DNA of 64,000 nucleotides, taken from NCBI GenBank assembly GCA_016927475.1, contig JAFGMO010000052.1:97109-161108 (forward strand), given 5' to 3'. Shown piece by piece: positions 7,722 to 15,712 of this stretch. Positions within the stretch are counted from its first letter, which is position 1, and the number at the start of each line of letters is the position of its first letter. The notes beneath the pieces are model-generated. The model had not been told where the DNA came from and did no database searches. It worked only from the letters and a program-made list of their open reading frames with translations. This DNA comes from Candidatus Aminicenantota bacterium (GTDB taxonomy: Bacteria > Acidobacteriota > Aminicenantia > Aminicenantales > Aminicenantaceae). The translations under genes were made by a program, and so were the position numbers.

Positions 7722-9625
7722 AAATCTCGCTGGAACAAAAAATAGTTTCATCATTAAGATGGGGGATCATTTTCGGGTTTTTAGCCGGCACGGCCCACGG
7801 AATAATCAAACTTTGTGACGAAAACTATCTATCACAGCATTTGCTTCGGCTGACCTTCCGCAACATGGCCGTTTCTATCATCCAGGGTGTTCTGGCGGGA
7901 GCGGCCGTTTTTTTAATCCTTTTCCTGTTTTTTTTCTTTTTAACCTGGGTATGGAAAAAATGTGTTCTTAACTATTTCCAGATAACGGTCACCCCTATCA
8001 AAAAAACGGATTCCCTGTGGAAAGCGGTTTTCCCGTCTTTGTTGGGCCTATATGGGTTGATCGAGACCATCAGGTTCATTACGGGAGCCTCATCCGACAC
8101 AAAGCTTTATTTGTTGAAAATCAGCGCCCTCTTGATCGCAGTCCTTTTGGCAGTACGGTTGTTTCCCAAAGACTTCTCTTCTTTTCGAAAGTCTATCTCG
8201 AATAAACTGACTGGAAAACCGATCCGGCGGGCGCCTGTTATCCTGCTTGTCCTGACCGCGGCTTTTTTTCTTGTACAACAGGCTGAATGGATTTTATTTC
8301 CTCCTAAAGGGCCTAATGTCATCTTTATCCTGGCCGATGCTTTGAGGGCCGACCATCTGGGATGTTACGGTTATCCCCGGCCTACCTCATCCCATATCGA
8401 TGCCTTCGCCGATAAAGGCATTGTTTTCGAAAGAATGATGAGCAACTCCCCTTGGACCAAACCTTCGGTCGCCAGTCTTTTTACCTCTCTTTTACCCCAT
8501 GAACACGGCGTTCAGAACTGGGTGGCCGACCTGGATTCAAAAAACCTAACTTTGGCCGAAGCCTTTCGAAACCGGAAATACACCACAGCAGGTTTCCATG
8601 CCAATCCCATCATTTCCTCCCGTCATAATTTCCAGCAGGGCTTTGAAACCTACCAGGAGCTGCCCCTAAATGAATGTGACAAGATTGCAGATACATTCCT
8701 GGGATGGCTTTCTGAGCATAAAAACAAGACTTTTTTCGCCTACCTTCACTTCATGGACAATCATCTGCCCTATGATCCGCCGGAGGAAATCCTCGGTATC
8801 CTCGAACCGGAAGGCACGCTCTCATCGATGACCGGCCGGAATATTGCTTTCACAATGCGCATGATGACCGTTATCGGGCTATCAGCCGAAGACAGACAAC
8901 ACCTGATCAACCTTTATGACGCCGAGCTTATCGATTTTGACCGCCAATTTCAAAAAATTCTTGCCTCCGTCGAAAGATACGGAATTGCGGACAACACCAT
9001 TATCGTTTTGACGGCCGACCACGGAGAGGAACTGTGGGACCACGGCGGATTCGAACACGGCCACTCCGTTTACAATGAGCTTTTGCATGTTCCCATGATA
9101 ATAAAAGGACCTCAGCTTCCTGCAAAGAGAATAAGCCCTTTTGTCCAGATGCTTGATGTTTTTCCCAGCCTGATGGCCCTAACGGGAAAACCCATTCCGC
9201 CCGGCCTTAGGGGAAAAGATTTCACGGGGCTGCTCCTTGATGACAAAAATAACGACAGAGATATCATTGCGGAGGCAACTCTATACGATGTCCAAAAAAA
9301 TGCCCTCATCAAAAACGGTTGGAAACTCATCCACAATACGGGAATTTTTTTTGAAGATACCTTTCTTTCTTTAGGAGACATGACGTCTTTTTTTTCACCG
9401 GAACCTGAAGAATCTTATGAGCTTTACGACCTGAGAACAGACTTCCAGGAAAAAAACAACCTCATTTTGAAGCAGCCGGATATTGTGCGCATCCTCAAAA
9501 ACCGGTTTCAGTTGATTTTGTCGCCTCTCTATCACCACTCCGTTCAAAAAAAAGAAAAAAAATCCGAAGACAAAATAAGGGAAAAAAAGCTGAAGGACCT
9601 TAAATCTCTGGGCTATATCAAGTGA
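7718..9625 (+). CDS. Membrane-anchored sulfatase-like (alkaline phosphatase superfamily) hydrolase
   Basis: A 635-residue protein. Residues 1-195 contain about five transmembrane helices; the remainder is an exported sulfatase-family domain. The metal site is visible: NVIFILADALRADHLGCYGY at the start of the domain and TADHGEELWDHGGFEHGHSVYNE later. At the nucleophile position, where sulfatases have C/S-X-P-S-R, this protein has WTKPSVASLFT: Thr instead of Cys/Ser and no Arg. This argues against formylglycine-dependent sulfatase activity and fits a Thr-nucleophile hydrolase or phosphoglycerol/phosphoethanolamine-type transferase. It ends the tightly spaced pilin-glycosyltransferase run, so a role in decorating or trimming surface glycans is plausible. 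Confidence 0.82.
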   Translation: MKISLEQKIVSSLRWGIIFGFLAGTAHGIIKLCDENYLSQHLLRLTFRNMAVSIIQGVLAGAAVFLILFLFFFFLTWVWKKCVLNYFQITVTPIKKTDSLWKAVFPSLLGLYGLIETIRFITGASSDTKLYLLKISALLIAVLLAVRLFPKDFSSFRKSISNKLTGKPIRRAPVILLVLTAAFFLVQQAEWILFPPKGPNVIFILADALRADHLGCYGYPRPTSSHIDAFADKGIVFERMMSNSPWTKPSVASLFTSLLPHEHGVQNWVADLDSKNLTLAEAFRNRKYTTAGFHANPIISSRHNFQQGFETYQELPLNECDKIADTFLGWLSEHKNKTFFAYLHFMDNHLPYDPPEEILGILEPEGTLSSMTGRNIAFTMRMMTVIGLSAEDRQHLINLYDAELIDFDRQFQKILASVERYGIADNTIIVLTADHGEELWDHGGFEHGHSVYNELLHVPMIIKGPQLPAKRISPFVQMLDVFPSLMALTGKPIPPGLRGKDFTGLLLDDKNNDRDIIAEATLYDVQKNALIKNGWKLIHNTGIFFEDTFLSLGDMTSFFSPEPEESYELYDLRTDFQEKNNLILKQPDIVRILKNRFQLILSPLYHHSVQKKEKKSEDKIREKKLKDLKSLGYIK

Positions 9626-9640
9626 GCTAGTATTTTCAAC

Positions 9641-10030
9641 TTATGTTTTTTTCCGGGGATAACAGGCCTCGATGATCGATTTGATCCCGCCCCTGGGATT
9701 AAACTCCCCTATTACCCGAGCCGAAACAGGACGGCAGGCCTTAACAACATCTTCCAAAATACGGTTGACGGCGTTCTCATAGAAAATCCCCAGGTTCCGG
9801 TAGGCCAGAAGATACATTTTCAAAGACTTCAGCTCAAGGCATTGTTTCCCGGGGATGTAGCGTACCGTTATTTTTCCAAAATCCGGCAGGCCCGTTTTCG
9901 GACATACGGAGGTAAATTCGGGAATCTCTACCGTTATCTCATAGTTGGGAAATTGGTTGGCAAATGTTTCAATGGAAGGAAGCTCAGCTTTTAGACCGGC
10001 TTCAGCTTCCTTGTTTGATACGGGGGCCAC
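9641..10030 (-). CDS. queF: NADPH-dependent 7-cyano-7-deazaguanine reductase QueF (type I)
   Basis: Reduces the nitrile of preQ0 to the amine preQ1, a four-electron NADPH reaction in queuosine synthesis. The 129-residue protein has the catalytic Cys in FTSVCPKTGLPDFG and the QueF motif ELKSLKMYLLAYRN with the NADPH-binding pattern; the length is that of the short single-domain type I enzyme. It begins with GTG (10028-10030); no good ATG precedes it. It converges on the sulfatase-like gene with only 15 bases between them, and is divergent from the Fur-like gene. It completes queCDE, which lies 5.4 kb away. Confidence 0.95.
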   Translation of the reverse strand: MAPVSNKEAEAGLKAELPSIETFANQFPNYEITVEIPEFTSVCPKTGLPDFGKITVRYIPGKQCLELKSLKMYLLAYRNLGIFYENAVNRILEDVVKACRPVSARVIGEFNPRGGIKSIIEACYPRKKT

Positions 10031-10071
10031 AGGTAATCCTTTAATAGAAGTATATTACAAAGCTGTAAGGC

Positions 10072-10100
10072 TTGACAAATATTTAAAAAGAAGCTATATT
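10072..10100 (+). promoter_or_regulatory. Strong sigma70-type promoter of the Fur-like gene
   Basis: A consensus TTGACA (10072-10077), a 17-base spacer and TATATT (10095-10100). Transcription would start within the palindrome at 10104-10128, so a bound repressor would block initiation. Confidence 0.85.
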
Positions 10101-10103
10101 GTT

Positions 10104-10128
10104 AATGAAAATGATTTTCATTATCATT
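10104..10128 (+). promoter_or_regulatory. Fur-type operator (Fur box)
   Basis: A perfect palindrome AATGAAAATGATTTTCATT (10104-10122) with an overlapping ATCATT extension to 10128, strongly resembling the classic Fur box built from repeated NATWAT units. It directly follows the -10 box and precedes the Shine-Dalgarno GAGG (10131-10134). The first gene encodes a Fur-family regulator, so autoregulation, and regulation of any cotranscribed downstream genes, is likely. Confidence 0.82.
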
Positions 10129-10139
10129 AAGAGGTAAAA

Positions 10140-10607
10140 ATGCCCGGACCAAAACGATGGAGGCACAGATTTAGAGAGCAGGTTTGTAGGTGGACGATGC
10201 CCCGTGAAGCCATTCTCGATCTTCTCAGCCGAACCTCAAAACATATGAGCCCTAAAGAAATTTACGGGGAGATTCAAAAATCTTATCCGGGCATCGGACT
10301 GACTACCGTCTACCGCACACTGGACCTTTTGGTCCGGTCGGGTGTCATCAACCGATTCTCATTCGGTGATGGTCAAAGCCGCTATGAATTTAAGGAAGGC
10401 CGGAAACAATCCCAACATTATCACCTCATTTGCACGCAGTGCGGACGGATTTTCGATTACAGTGACTTTGTCGAAGAAGAATTAGCCATTGTGCGTAAGA
10501 CGGAGGCGATCCTGGCCAAAAAGTACAACTTTATGGTTCAGGATCATAACATCGAATTTTACGGACTGTGTGATCAATGCCAGTCCCAAAACGAAAGGAG
10601 ATCATAA
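10140..10607 (+). CDS. Fur/PerR-family metal-dependent transcription regulator
   Basis: 155 residues: an N-terminal winged helix (TMPREAILDLLSRTSKHMSPKEIYGEI and GLTTVYRTLDLLVRSGVI) and a C-terminal dimerisation/metal domain with HYHLICTQCGRIFDY, a distal CDQC pair and a His-containing segment. The two CXXC motifs form the structural zinc site. Whether it senses iron (Fur), peroxide (PerR) or another metal cannot be settled by sequence. A Fur-box operator lies in its own promoter. It is followed one base later by the DUF5320 gene; that gene and the redox proteins beyond it could be part of its regulon. Confidence 0.93.
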   Translation: MPGPKRWRHRFREQVCRWTMPREAILDLLSRTSKHMSPKEIYGEIQKSYPGIGLTTVYRTLDLLVRSGVINRFSFGDGQSRYEFKEGRKQSQHYHLICTQCGRIFDYSDFVEEELAIVRKTEAILAKKYNFMVQDHNIEFYGLCDQCQSQNERRS

Positions 10608-10608
10608 A

Positions 10609-10986
10609 ATGCCAGGAGGAGACAGAACAGGACCTTGGGGAGCAGGCCCGAGAACAGGAAGAGCCATGGGCTATTGCTCCGGATACTCCGTTCCCGGTTA
10701 TATGAATCCCGGACCCGGATGGGGCCGCGGATTCGGACGTGGATACGGAATGGGCCGGGGAGGAGGAAGAGGATGGGGCCGCTGGGGCGGCACCGGTTTT
10801 TGGGGAATGCCTTCTTATCCCTACAACCCCTCAGTTTCTTACGCTCCACCCACTATGGCAGGCTCTTTCTCAGCAGATGAGGAAAAGGCCGCACTGGAGG
10901 AGCAGGCCAAATTCATGCGAGATCAGCTCAACCAGATCCAGAACCGGCTTGAAGAGCTCGCCAAAGAAAAGAAAACGCAAAAATAA
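10609..10986 (+). CDS. DUF5320-type Gly/Arg/Trp-rich small protein
   Basis: About 125 residues. It opens MPGGDRTGPWGAGPRTGRAMGYCSGY, the pattern typical of DUF5320 proteins of anaerobic bacteria and archaea. A Gly-Arg-Trp-rich middle (residues about 37-67) is followed by a C-terminal coiled coil (ADEEKAALEEQAKFMRDQL). Function is unknown; family members often sit next to NifX-like and Mrp-type ATPase genes, as here. The start at 10609 has the ribosome site AAAGGAG; the open frame begins earlier, inside the Fur-like gene. There is one base between the Fur-like stop and this start, so they are cotranscribed. Confidence 0.8.
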   Translation: MPGGDRTGPWGAGPRTGRAMGYCSGYSVPGYMNPGPGWGRGFGRGYGMGRGGGRGWGRWGGTGFWGMPSYPYNPSVSYAPPTMAGSFSADEEKAALEEQAKFMRDQLNQIQNRLEELAKEKKTQK

Positions 10987-11099
10987 ATATCATCCCCCTC
11001 TCTTCCAATGCCTTATCGACTGAGAAAGGACGATGATATTTTATTCAGGAAAAGAGGATATCCGGCGGTGAAAAAAATCGCCGGTGAACAAAGAATGGA

Positions 11100-11152
11100 A
11101 AAACCGGTCGGTTTGGGTTCCCACAAGATGACCGTATAATCCGGCCGGTTTT
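11100..11152 (+). terminator. Long-loop terminator-like hairpin after DUF5320
   Basis: The arm AAAACCGGTCGG (11100-11111) pairs with CCGGCCGGTTTT (11141-11152) with one G-U pair and is followed by a T-rich tail. The 29-base loop itself contains TGGGTTCCCA, a small palindrome. A second stem, CCGGCG..CGCCGG, lies just upstream at about 11062-11083. The 257-base gap between DUF5320 and the NifX-like gene thus holds structured RNA, either a terminator/attenuator or a leader. Confidence 0.55.
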
Positions 11153-11243
11153 TATTCTCTCATCTCTCAATAGTATCAAAAAACAGAAACAAGAAAGCAA
11201 TAAAAATCAAATTCTGCTATGATGAGAAGACAAGGAGTACAAA

Positions 11244-11942
11244 ATGAAAGTTGCCATAGCTACAGACCAAGACAGTGTCTCAGCCCATTTCGGACGTTGT
11301 GATTCTTATTCGATCTATGAAATAGAGGAAGGAAAAATACTCGATAAAAAAATCATTCCCAATCCCGGTCATGAACCGGGATTCCTGCCTCAATTCTTAG
11401 CGGAAAGAGAGGTCACCTGCATCATCGCCGGGGGAATGGGACCACGAGCACAGAACCTCTTCTCCCAGAAAAACATCAAAACCATTACCGGAGTCCAAGG
11501 AAAAATTGAAGAGGTGATTGAACAATTCCTGGAACAGGATCTGGCTTCCGGTGAGGACCTTTGCGGGCACCGGAAGGGAGAACATCAACCAACCGGATAT
11601 AAACACAGGGAAAAAGGGAAACAAACGGACATGGAAAAAATCATCTGTTTCAGCGCATTGGGAAAAGAACTGAGTTCGGAAATCGATCCCCGGTTCGGGC
11701 GTGCCGCCTATTTCCTATTCATCAACATTAGAACCGGCTCATTTGAAGCCGTGAAAAATCCTTTTGTGGACGCAGGTCAAGGAGCTGGGACTCAAACCGC
11801 CCAAATGGTGGCCGATAAAGGAGCCACCACTGTTTTTACGGGTGACTGCGGGCCGAAAGCGAAAATTGTGCTTCAAGCCGCCGGTATCGAGGTCAAAACA
11901 GGATTCAGCGGGAAGGTGGAAGAAATCCTGAGAAAATATTAA
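11244..11942 (+). CDS. Double NifX/NifB-C-terminal-like (dinitrogenase Fe-Mo cofactor) domain protein
   Basis: 232 residues holding two copies of the PF02579 fold. The first (residues 1-95) has [20 protein letters not shown] and [15 protein letters not shown]; the second (about 128-232) has [26 protein letters not shown] and [17 protein letters not shown] charged His/Lys linker joins them. Single-domain members bind Fe-S or Fe-Mo precursors in nitrogenase and are common as stand-alone proteins of unknown role in anaerobes. No nif structural genes are in the window, so a role in Fe-S cluster handling with the Mrp protein 13 bases downstream is more likely. Confidence 0.85.
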   Translation: MKVAIATDQDSVSAHFGRCDSYSIYEIEEGKILDKKIIPNPGHEPGFLPQFLAEREVTCIIAGGMGPRAQNLFSQKNIKTITGVQGKIEEVIEQFLEQDLASGEDLCGHRKGEHQPTGYKHREKGKQTDMEKIICFSALGKELSSEIDPRFGRAAYFLFINIRTGSFEAVKNPFVDAGQGAGTQTAQMVADKGATTVFTGDCGPKAKIVLQAAGIEVKTGFSGKVEEILRKY

Positions 11943-11955
11943 CAAAGGAAAAAAA

Positions 11956-12765
11956 ATGCCTGATAAAGACAAACAAAGAGAAGAAGATATTAAAGTCAAC
12001 AATGCCTTAAAAAGAATAAAAAACAGACTTCTTGTTTTCAGTGGAAAAGGAGGGGTTGGTAAAAGCACCGTTTCAGCCAACCTGGCCCTGGCATTTGCCC
12101 GCAAGGGGCTGCAGGTAGGGCTTCTTGATGTCGATATTCACGGCCCCAACCTGGCAAAAATGCTCGGCGTTGAAGATAAAAAGCTGGAGGTCACCCCCGA
12201 AGGAATCAAAGCCGTTGAAGCGGCACCCAATATGAAATTGGTCTCTATGTCTTTTCTCCTTCAGGATCCCGACCTGCCCGTCATCTGGCGGGGCCCGATG
12301 AAAATGAAGGCTATCCAACAATTTCTGGGAGATGTGAATTGGGGAGACCTGGACTGGCTGGTCATTGATTCACCTCCGGGGACAGGTGATGAACCTTTAT
12401 CCGTGGCCCAGTTGATTCCGGCTACGGGAGCGATCGTCGTCACCACTCCCCAGGAAATCTCTCTCATGGATTCCCGGAAAGCCATCGCTTTCGCGCGCAA
12501 GCTTAACCTCAAAGTTTTCGGCATCATCGAAAACATGAGTGGAATGATTTGTCCTCATTGCGGAGGAAAAATCGATGTTTTCAAAGAAGGAGGAGGAGAA
12601 AAAGCGGCCCAGCAATTAAACGTTCCTTTTCTGGGAAAAATTCCTCTCGATCCAGCGATCGTCACCTCGGGTGACGAGGGAAATCCTTTTATAATAGCGA
12701 ACCCTGATTCGGAAGCCAGCAAGGCCTTTATGGAAATTGTAGAAAAGATCATCACGACTCCGTGA
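11956..12765 (+). CDS. mrp: Mrp/NBP35-family Fe-S carrier P-loop ATPase
   Basis: A 269-residue ATPase of the ApbC/NBP35 type, which binds a [4Fe-4S] cluster at the dimer interface and transfers it to apoproteins. It has the deviant Walker [10 protein letters not shown] (about residues 30-38), the switch VLLD-like segment [24 protein letters not shown], and the cluster-binding CPHC in [13 protein letters not shown]. The length is standard. It sits 13 bases after the double NifX-like gene and 30 before the CGGC protein gene, consistent with a Fe-S handling operon. Confidence 0.93.
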   Translation: MPDKDKQREEDIKVNNALKRIKNRLLVFSGKGGVGKSTVSANLALAFARKGLQVGLLDVDIHGPNLAKMLGVEDKKLEVTPEGIKAVEAAPNMKLVSMSFLLQDPDLPVIWRGPMKMKAIQQFLGDVNWGDLDWLVIDSPPGTGDEPLSVAQLIPATGAIVVTTPQEISLMDSRKAIAFARKLNLKVFGIIENMSGMICPHCGGKIDVFKEGGGEKAAQQLNVPFLGKIPLDPAIVTSGDEGNPFIIANPDSEASKAFMEIVEKIITTP

Positions 12766-12795
12766 TCAATTTTTTCTTAATAAAAGGAGTTTTTC

Positions 12796-13239
12796 ATGAA
12801 AAAAGTCGGCATTATCATCTGCGGCCGCTATCAAGAATGCGGCGGCGGCAAATGCCTCCGGTCCCTGAGAGAAAGGGTGGGAGGATTCGCCCGTTATGGA
12901 AAAGACGAACAGGTTGAACTTGTCGGATATTCCACCTGCGGCGGTTGTCCCGGAGGCAATATCGAATATGTCCCCGAAGAAATGAAAAAGAATGGAGCTG
13001 AGGTTATCCACCTGGCAACGGGGCTGGTGGTAGGTTATCCTCCATGCCCCAGGATTCGCCAATTCAAACAGTTTATCGAATCTTATTATAAAATTCCCGT
13101 CGTCATCGGCACCCATCCCATACCTTTGAAATATCTCGAAGCACACCAAAAGCTTCCTTTTTGGGAGAACACAAAAATGGAAGAGCTGGCCGGAGACCTG
13201 ATGAAAGAAGACCGGAAAATCATGGAGGATTACAATTGA
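12796..13239 (+). CDS. CGGC domain-containing protein
   Basis: 147 residues with conserved Cys clusters: ICGRYQECGGGKCLRSL near the N-terminus, the name-giving STCGGCPGG in the middle and YPPCPRI later. This matches the CGGC domain (PF08821) found mainly in anaerobes and thought to bind metal or Fe-S. The fold resembles small alpha/beta proteins (VGIIICG, VELVGYS, VVIGTHPI). Function unknown. A strong AAAAGGAG ribosome site precedes the ATG, and the gene follows mrp closely. Confidence 0.85.
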   Translation: MKKVGIIICGRYQECGGGKCLRSLRERVGGFARYGKDEQVELVGYSTCGGCPGGNIEYVPEEMKKNGAEVIHLATGLVVGYPPCPRIRQFKQFIESYYKIPVVIGTHPIPLKYLEAHQKLPFWENTKMEELAGDLMKEDRKIMEDYN

Positions 13240-13264
13240 CCTGAAGTTTTTTTAAGGACGTGTA

Positions 13265-13513
13265 ATGCCAATATATGAGTATAAATGCAAAGAATGCGGG
13301 AAAACCTCCGAGATTTTTTTCCGCTCCCGCCAGGAACATGTTAAACCTGCTTGTTCTTTTTGCGGAAGTAAAAATCTCGAAAAAATCATTTCTTCGCCGG
13401 CTTCGGTCCGTATGGGCGGATTCACGCCCGGAGGCCGGACCTGCTGCGGAAGGGAAGAAAGGTGTGATACCCCTCCCTGTACCCAAACGGGATCTTGCCG
13501 CAAAGACACATAA
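13265..13513 (+). CDS. FmdB-like zinc-ribbon protein
   Basis: An 82-residue protein opening MPIYEYKCKECGKTSEIFF, the signature of the FmdB/CxxC zinc-ribbon family, with a second CSFCGS knuckle at about residues 36-41. The C-terminal tail adds six more Cys (RTCCGREERCDTPPCTQTGSC), more than usual for the family, so a second metal site is possible. The role of the family is unclear; the name comes from genes near formamidase in methylotrophs. Confidence 0.83.
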   Translation: MPIYEYKCKECGKTSEIFFRSRQEHVKPACSFCGSKNLEKIISSPASVRMGGFTPGGRTCCGREERCDTPPCTQTGSCRKDT

Positions 13514-13603
13514 GACCAGGGCGCGAAGAAAAAATAGAATCTCCTGCCATCTTCTGCATGAAAAGATAACATACATTGTTTACTAACACTCAGGAGGAAT
13601 ACG

Positions 13604-14791
13604 TTGAAAGATAAACCAAAAAGTGAATTTACGGGAGTGATACACGGGGGACAACATCTCGACCCATCATACGGCGGAGTGTCCGTACCCATTTATCAGT
13701 CTTCCACCTTCGCTTTCAAAAACGCCGCTCAAGGAGCCGCCCGGTTCGCCGGAAAAGAAAAGGGATATATCTACACCCGCATTGGTAATCCAACCATCAG
13801 CGCCCTTGAAAACAGCGTTGCTTTTCTCGAAAACGGATATGGTGGAATGGCCACAAGCTCGGGCATGTCGGCATTGACCACTATCCTTATCGCCTTTTTA
13901 GACAAAAATTCCCATATGATCGGAACCGAAGCCGTATACGGTCCTTCACGGATGGTCGTTGAAAGCGAACTAAGCCGTTTCGGAATTGAATACGACTATA
14001 TCGATACATCCGACATCAAAAATATCGAGGCCCATCTCCGGCCCAATACCCGGCTTCTTTTCCTCGAAACGCCGGCGAATCCGACGATCATTCTATCTGA
14101 TATCAGGGCCTGTGCCGATCTGGCTAAGAAAAAGGGAATTCCTCTTGTAGTGGACAACACATTCTCCAGCCCGGTTCTGCAAAAACCCCTCGATCTGGGA
14201 GCGGACGTCGTCATGCACAGTCTGACAAAATTTCTGAACGGCCACAGCGACGTCGTGGGGGGCATCATTGTTCCCAAAACCGAGGAGTTATTCAAGCGGC
14301 TGCGGAAGGTTCTCACTCTGATGGGAGGAACCATGGATCCTCACCAGGCATGGCTCGTCCTGCGAGGCATAAAAACACTTGCCCTTAGGGTTGAAAAAAG
14401 CCAGGAAAATGCCATAAAACTTGCCCAATTTCTGGAAAATCATCCCCAGGTCAAATGGGTGAATTATCCCGGTCTTCCCTCTCATCCCCAGCACGATCTG
14501 GCCAAAAAGCAGATGAAAGGTTTTGGCTCCATGCTCTGCTTCGGTCTCCAGGGAGGATATGATGCCGGCCGGAAAATGATCGACGCCGTAAAGCTCTGTA
14601 CCCTGGCTGTCTCGCTTGGAGGGGTGGAAAGCTTGATCCAGCATCCTGCCAGCATGACCCATGCCGGTGTCCCCAAAGAAAAGCGAGAAAAAGCCGGCAT
14701 CAGCGACGATCTGATTCGCATATCCGTCGGTTGTGAAGGTTATGAAGACCTCAAGGACGATTTGGAGCAGGCGCTGGCACAAACAGCCTGA
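13604..14791 (+). CDS. Cys/Met-metabolism PLP-dependent enzyme (methionine gamma-lyase-like)
   Basis: A 395-residue gamma-family PLP enzyme. The PLP lysine is in MHSLTKFLNGHSDVVGG, the phosphate-binding residues in YTRIGNPT and SGMSALTTIL, and the cofactor Asp in VVDNTFSSP. At the position where true methionine gamma-lyase has the active-site Cys (YGC motif) this protein has YGPSRM, so it may instead be a cystathionine gamma-synthase/lyase or O-acyl-homoserine sulfhydrylase. The start is TTG (13604) behind a perfect CAGGAGG site; there is no in-frame ATG nearby. A second, clearly different member of the family is at 42025-43257. Confidence 0.85.
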   Translation: MKDKPKSEFTGVIHGGQHLDPSYGGVSVPIYQSSTFAFKNAAQGAARFAGKEKGYIYTRIGNPTISALENSVAFLENGYGGMATSSGMSALTTILIAFLDKNSHMIGTEAVYGPSRMVVESELSRFGIEYDYIDTSDIKNIEAHLRPNTRLLFLETPANPTIILSDIRACADLAKKKGIPLVVDNTFSSPVLQKPLDLGADVVMHSLTKFLNGHSDVVGGIIVPKTEELFKRLRKVLTLMGGTMDPHQAWLVLRGIKTLALRVEKSQENAIKLAQFLENHPQVKWVNYPGLPSHPQHDLAKKQMKGFGSMLCFGLQGGYDAGRKMIDAVKLCTLAVSLGGVESLIQHPASMTHAGVPKEKREKAGISDDLIRISVGCEGYEDLKDDLEQALAQTA

Positions 14792-14841
14792 AAGAGAACT
14801 GTTGTTGGTTTTTAAGAAGATTTTCCTCTAAGGAGCCCATA

Positions 14842-15567
14842 ATGGGTGAAAAAACAAATATCAGACTTCAGATCGTTTATGACAACAGGGCCTTGAACGA
14901 AAATTTTCAGGCGGATTGGGGTTTTTCCTGCCTTGTCACCGGCCTCGAAAAATCCATTCTCTTTGATACCGGAGCCAATGGCAAAATCCTTCTACACAAC
15001 ATGGAAAACTTGGGCATCTCACCTCAAAATATAGACGTGGTTCTTTTATCCCACGATCATTATGACCATACGGGAGGGCTGGAAACACTTGCTGCAAAAA
15101 ACCCCCGGGTCGAAGTTTGGTTTCCTCACTTTTTCTCCGGCCCTTTCCGGGAAAAGATTCAGGCTATAAAGACAAAACCGGTTCCTGTTGAAGAATATCA
15201 AGAAATTTGTCCCGGAGCTTTTACGACCGGAGTCATCTCCGGATGGATCAATGAACAATCTCTGGTCCTATCCTTTTCCAAAGGCTTCATTTTGATCACG
15301 GGCTGTGCCCATCCCCGCATCACCCGTATCATGGAACAGGTCCGGGAAAAAACACAGAAAAATCTTTACGCCGTCTTGGGAGGATTTCACCTGGCCGGAT
15401 TTGAAAAGAACGAAATCCTGGAGATCATTCAGGAATTTAAGAATACGGGCGTCCAAAAAGCGGGACCATGTCACTGTTCGGGTGATGAAGCAAGAAAATT
15501 TTTCTTACAGGAATATGGAAAAGATTTTCTGGACCTGAGCGCCGGAAAAGAGGTGGTCTTTCCATGA
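14842..15567 (+). CDS. Metallo-beta-lactamase-fold protein
   Basis: 241 residues with the MBL metal motif LLSHDHYDHTGG (HXHXDH) at about residues 69-80, GCAHP and GGFHL later, and a final PCHCSGDEA. The order resembles the subgroup annotated as 7,8-dihydropterin-6-methyl-4-(ribofuranosyl)aminobenzene-phosphate synthase-like, common in methanogens and anaerobes. The true substrate is unknown. The segment ILFDTGANGKILLHNMENLGI is typical of that subgroup. It follows the PLP enzyme after 50 bases with a TAAGGAG site. Confidence 0.82.
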   Translation: MGEKTNIRLQIVYDNRALNENFQADWGFSCLVTGLEKSILFDTGANGKILLHNMENLGISPQNIDVVLLSHDHYDHTGGLETLAAKNPRVEVWFPHFFSGPFREKIQAIKTKPVPVEEYQEICPGAFTTGVISGWINEQSLVLSFSKGFILITGCAHPRITRIMEQVREKTQKNLYAVLGGFHLAGFEKNEILEIIQEFKNTGVQKAGPCHCSGDEARKFFLQEYGKDFLDLSAGKEVVFP

Positions 15568-15712
15568 TTTCGAGGAGCAGTTTCCTCTGCAGGAATATGG
15601 ATGCCGCTGCTTTAGTGATTCATCCCCTTCTCTCAGAAGAACCTGGTTTTAAAAACCGAAAGATTTTCCAACCTTATCCATAAAAGGATTATCCAAAGGA
15701 GGGAAGAAAAAA

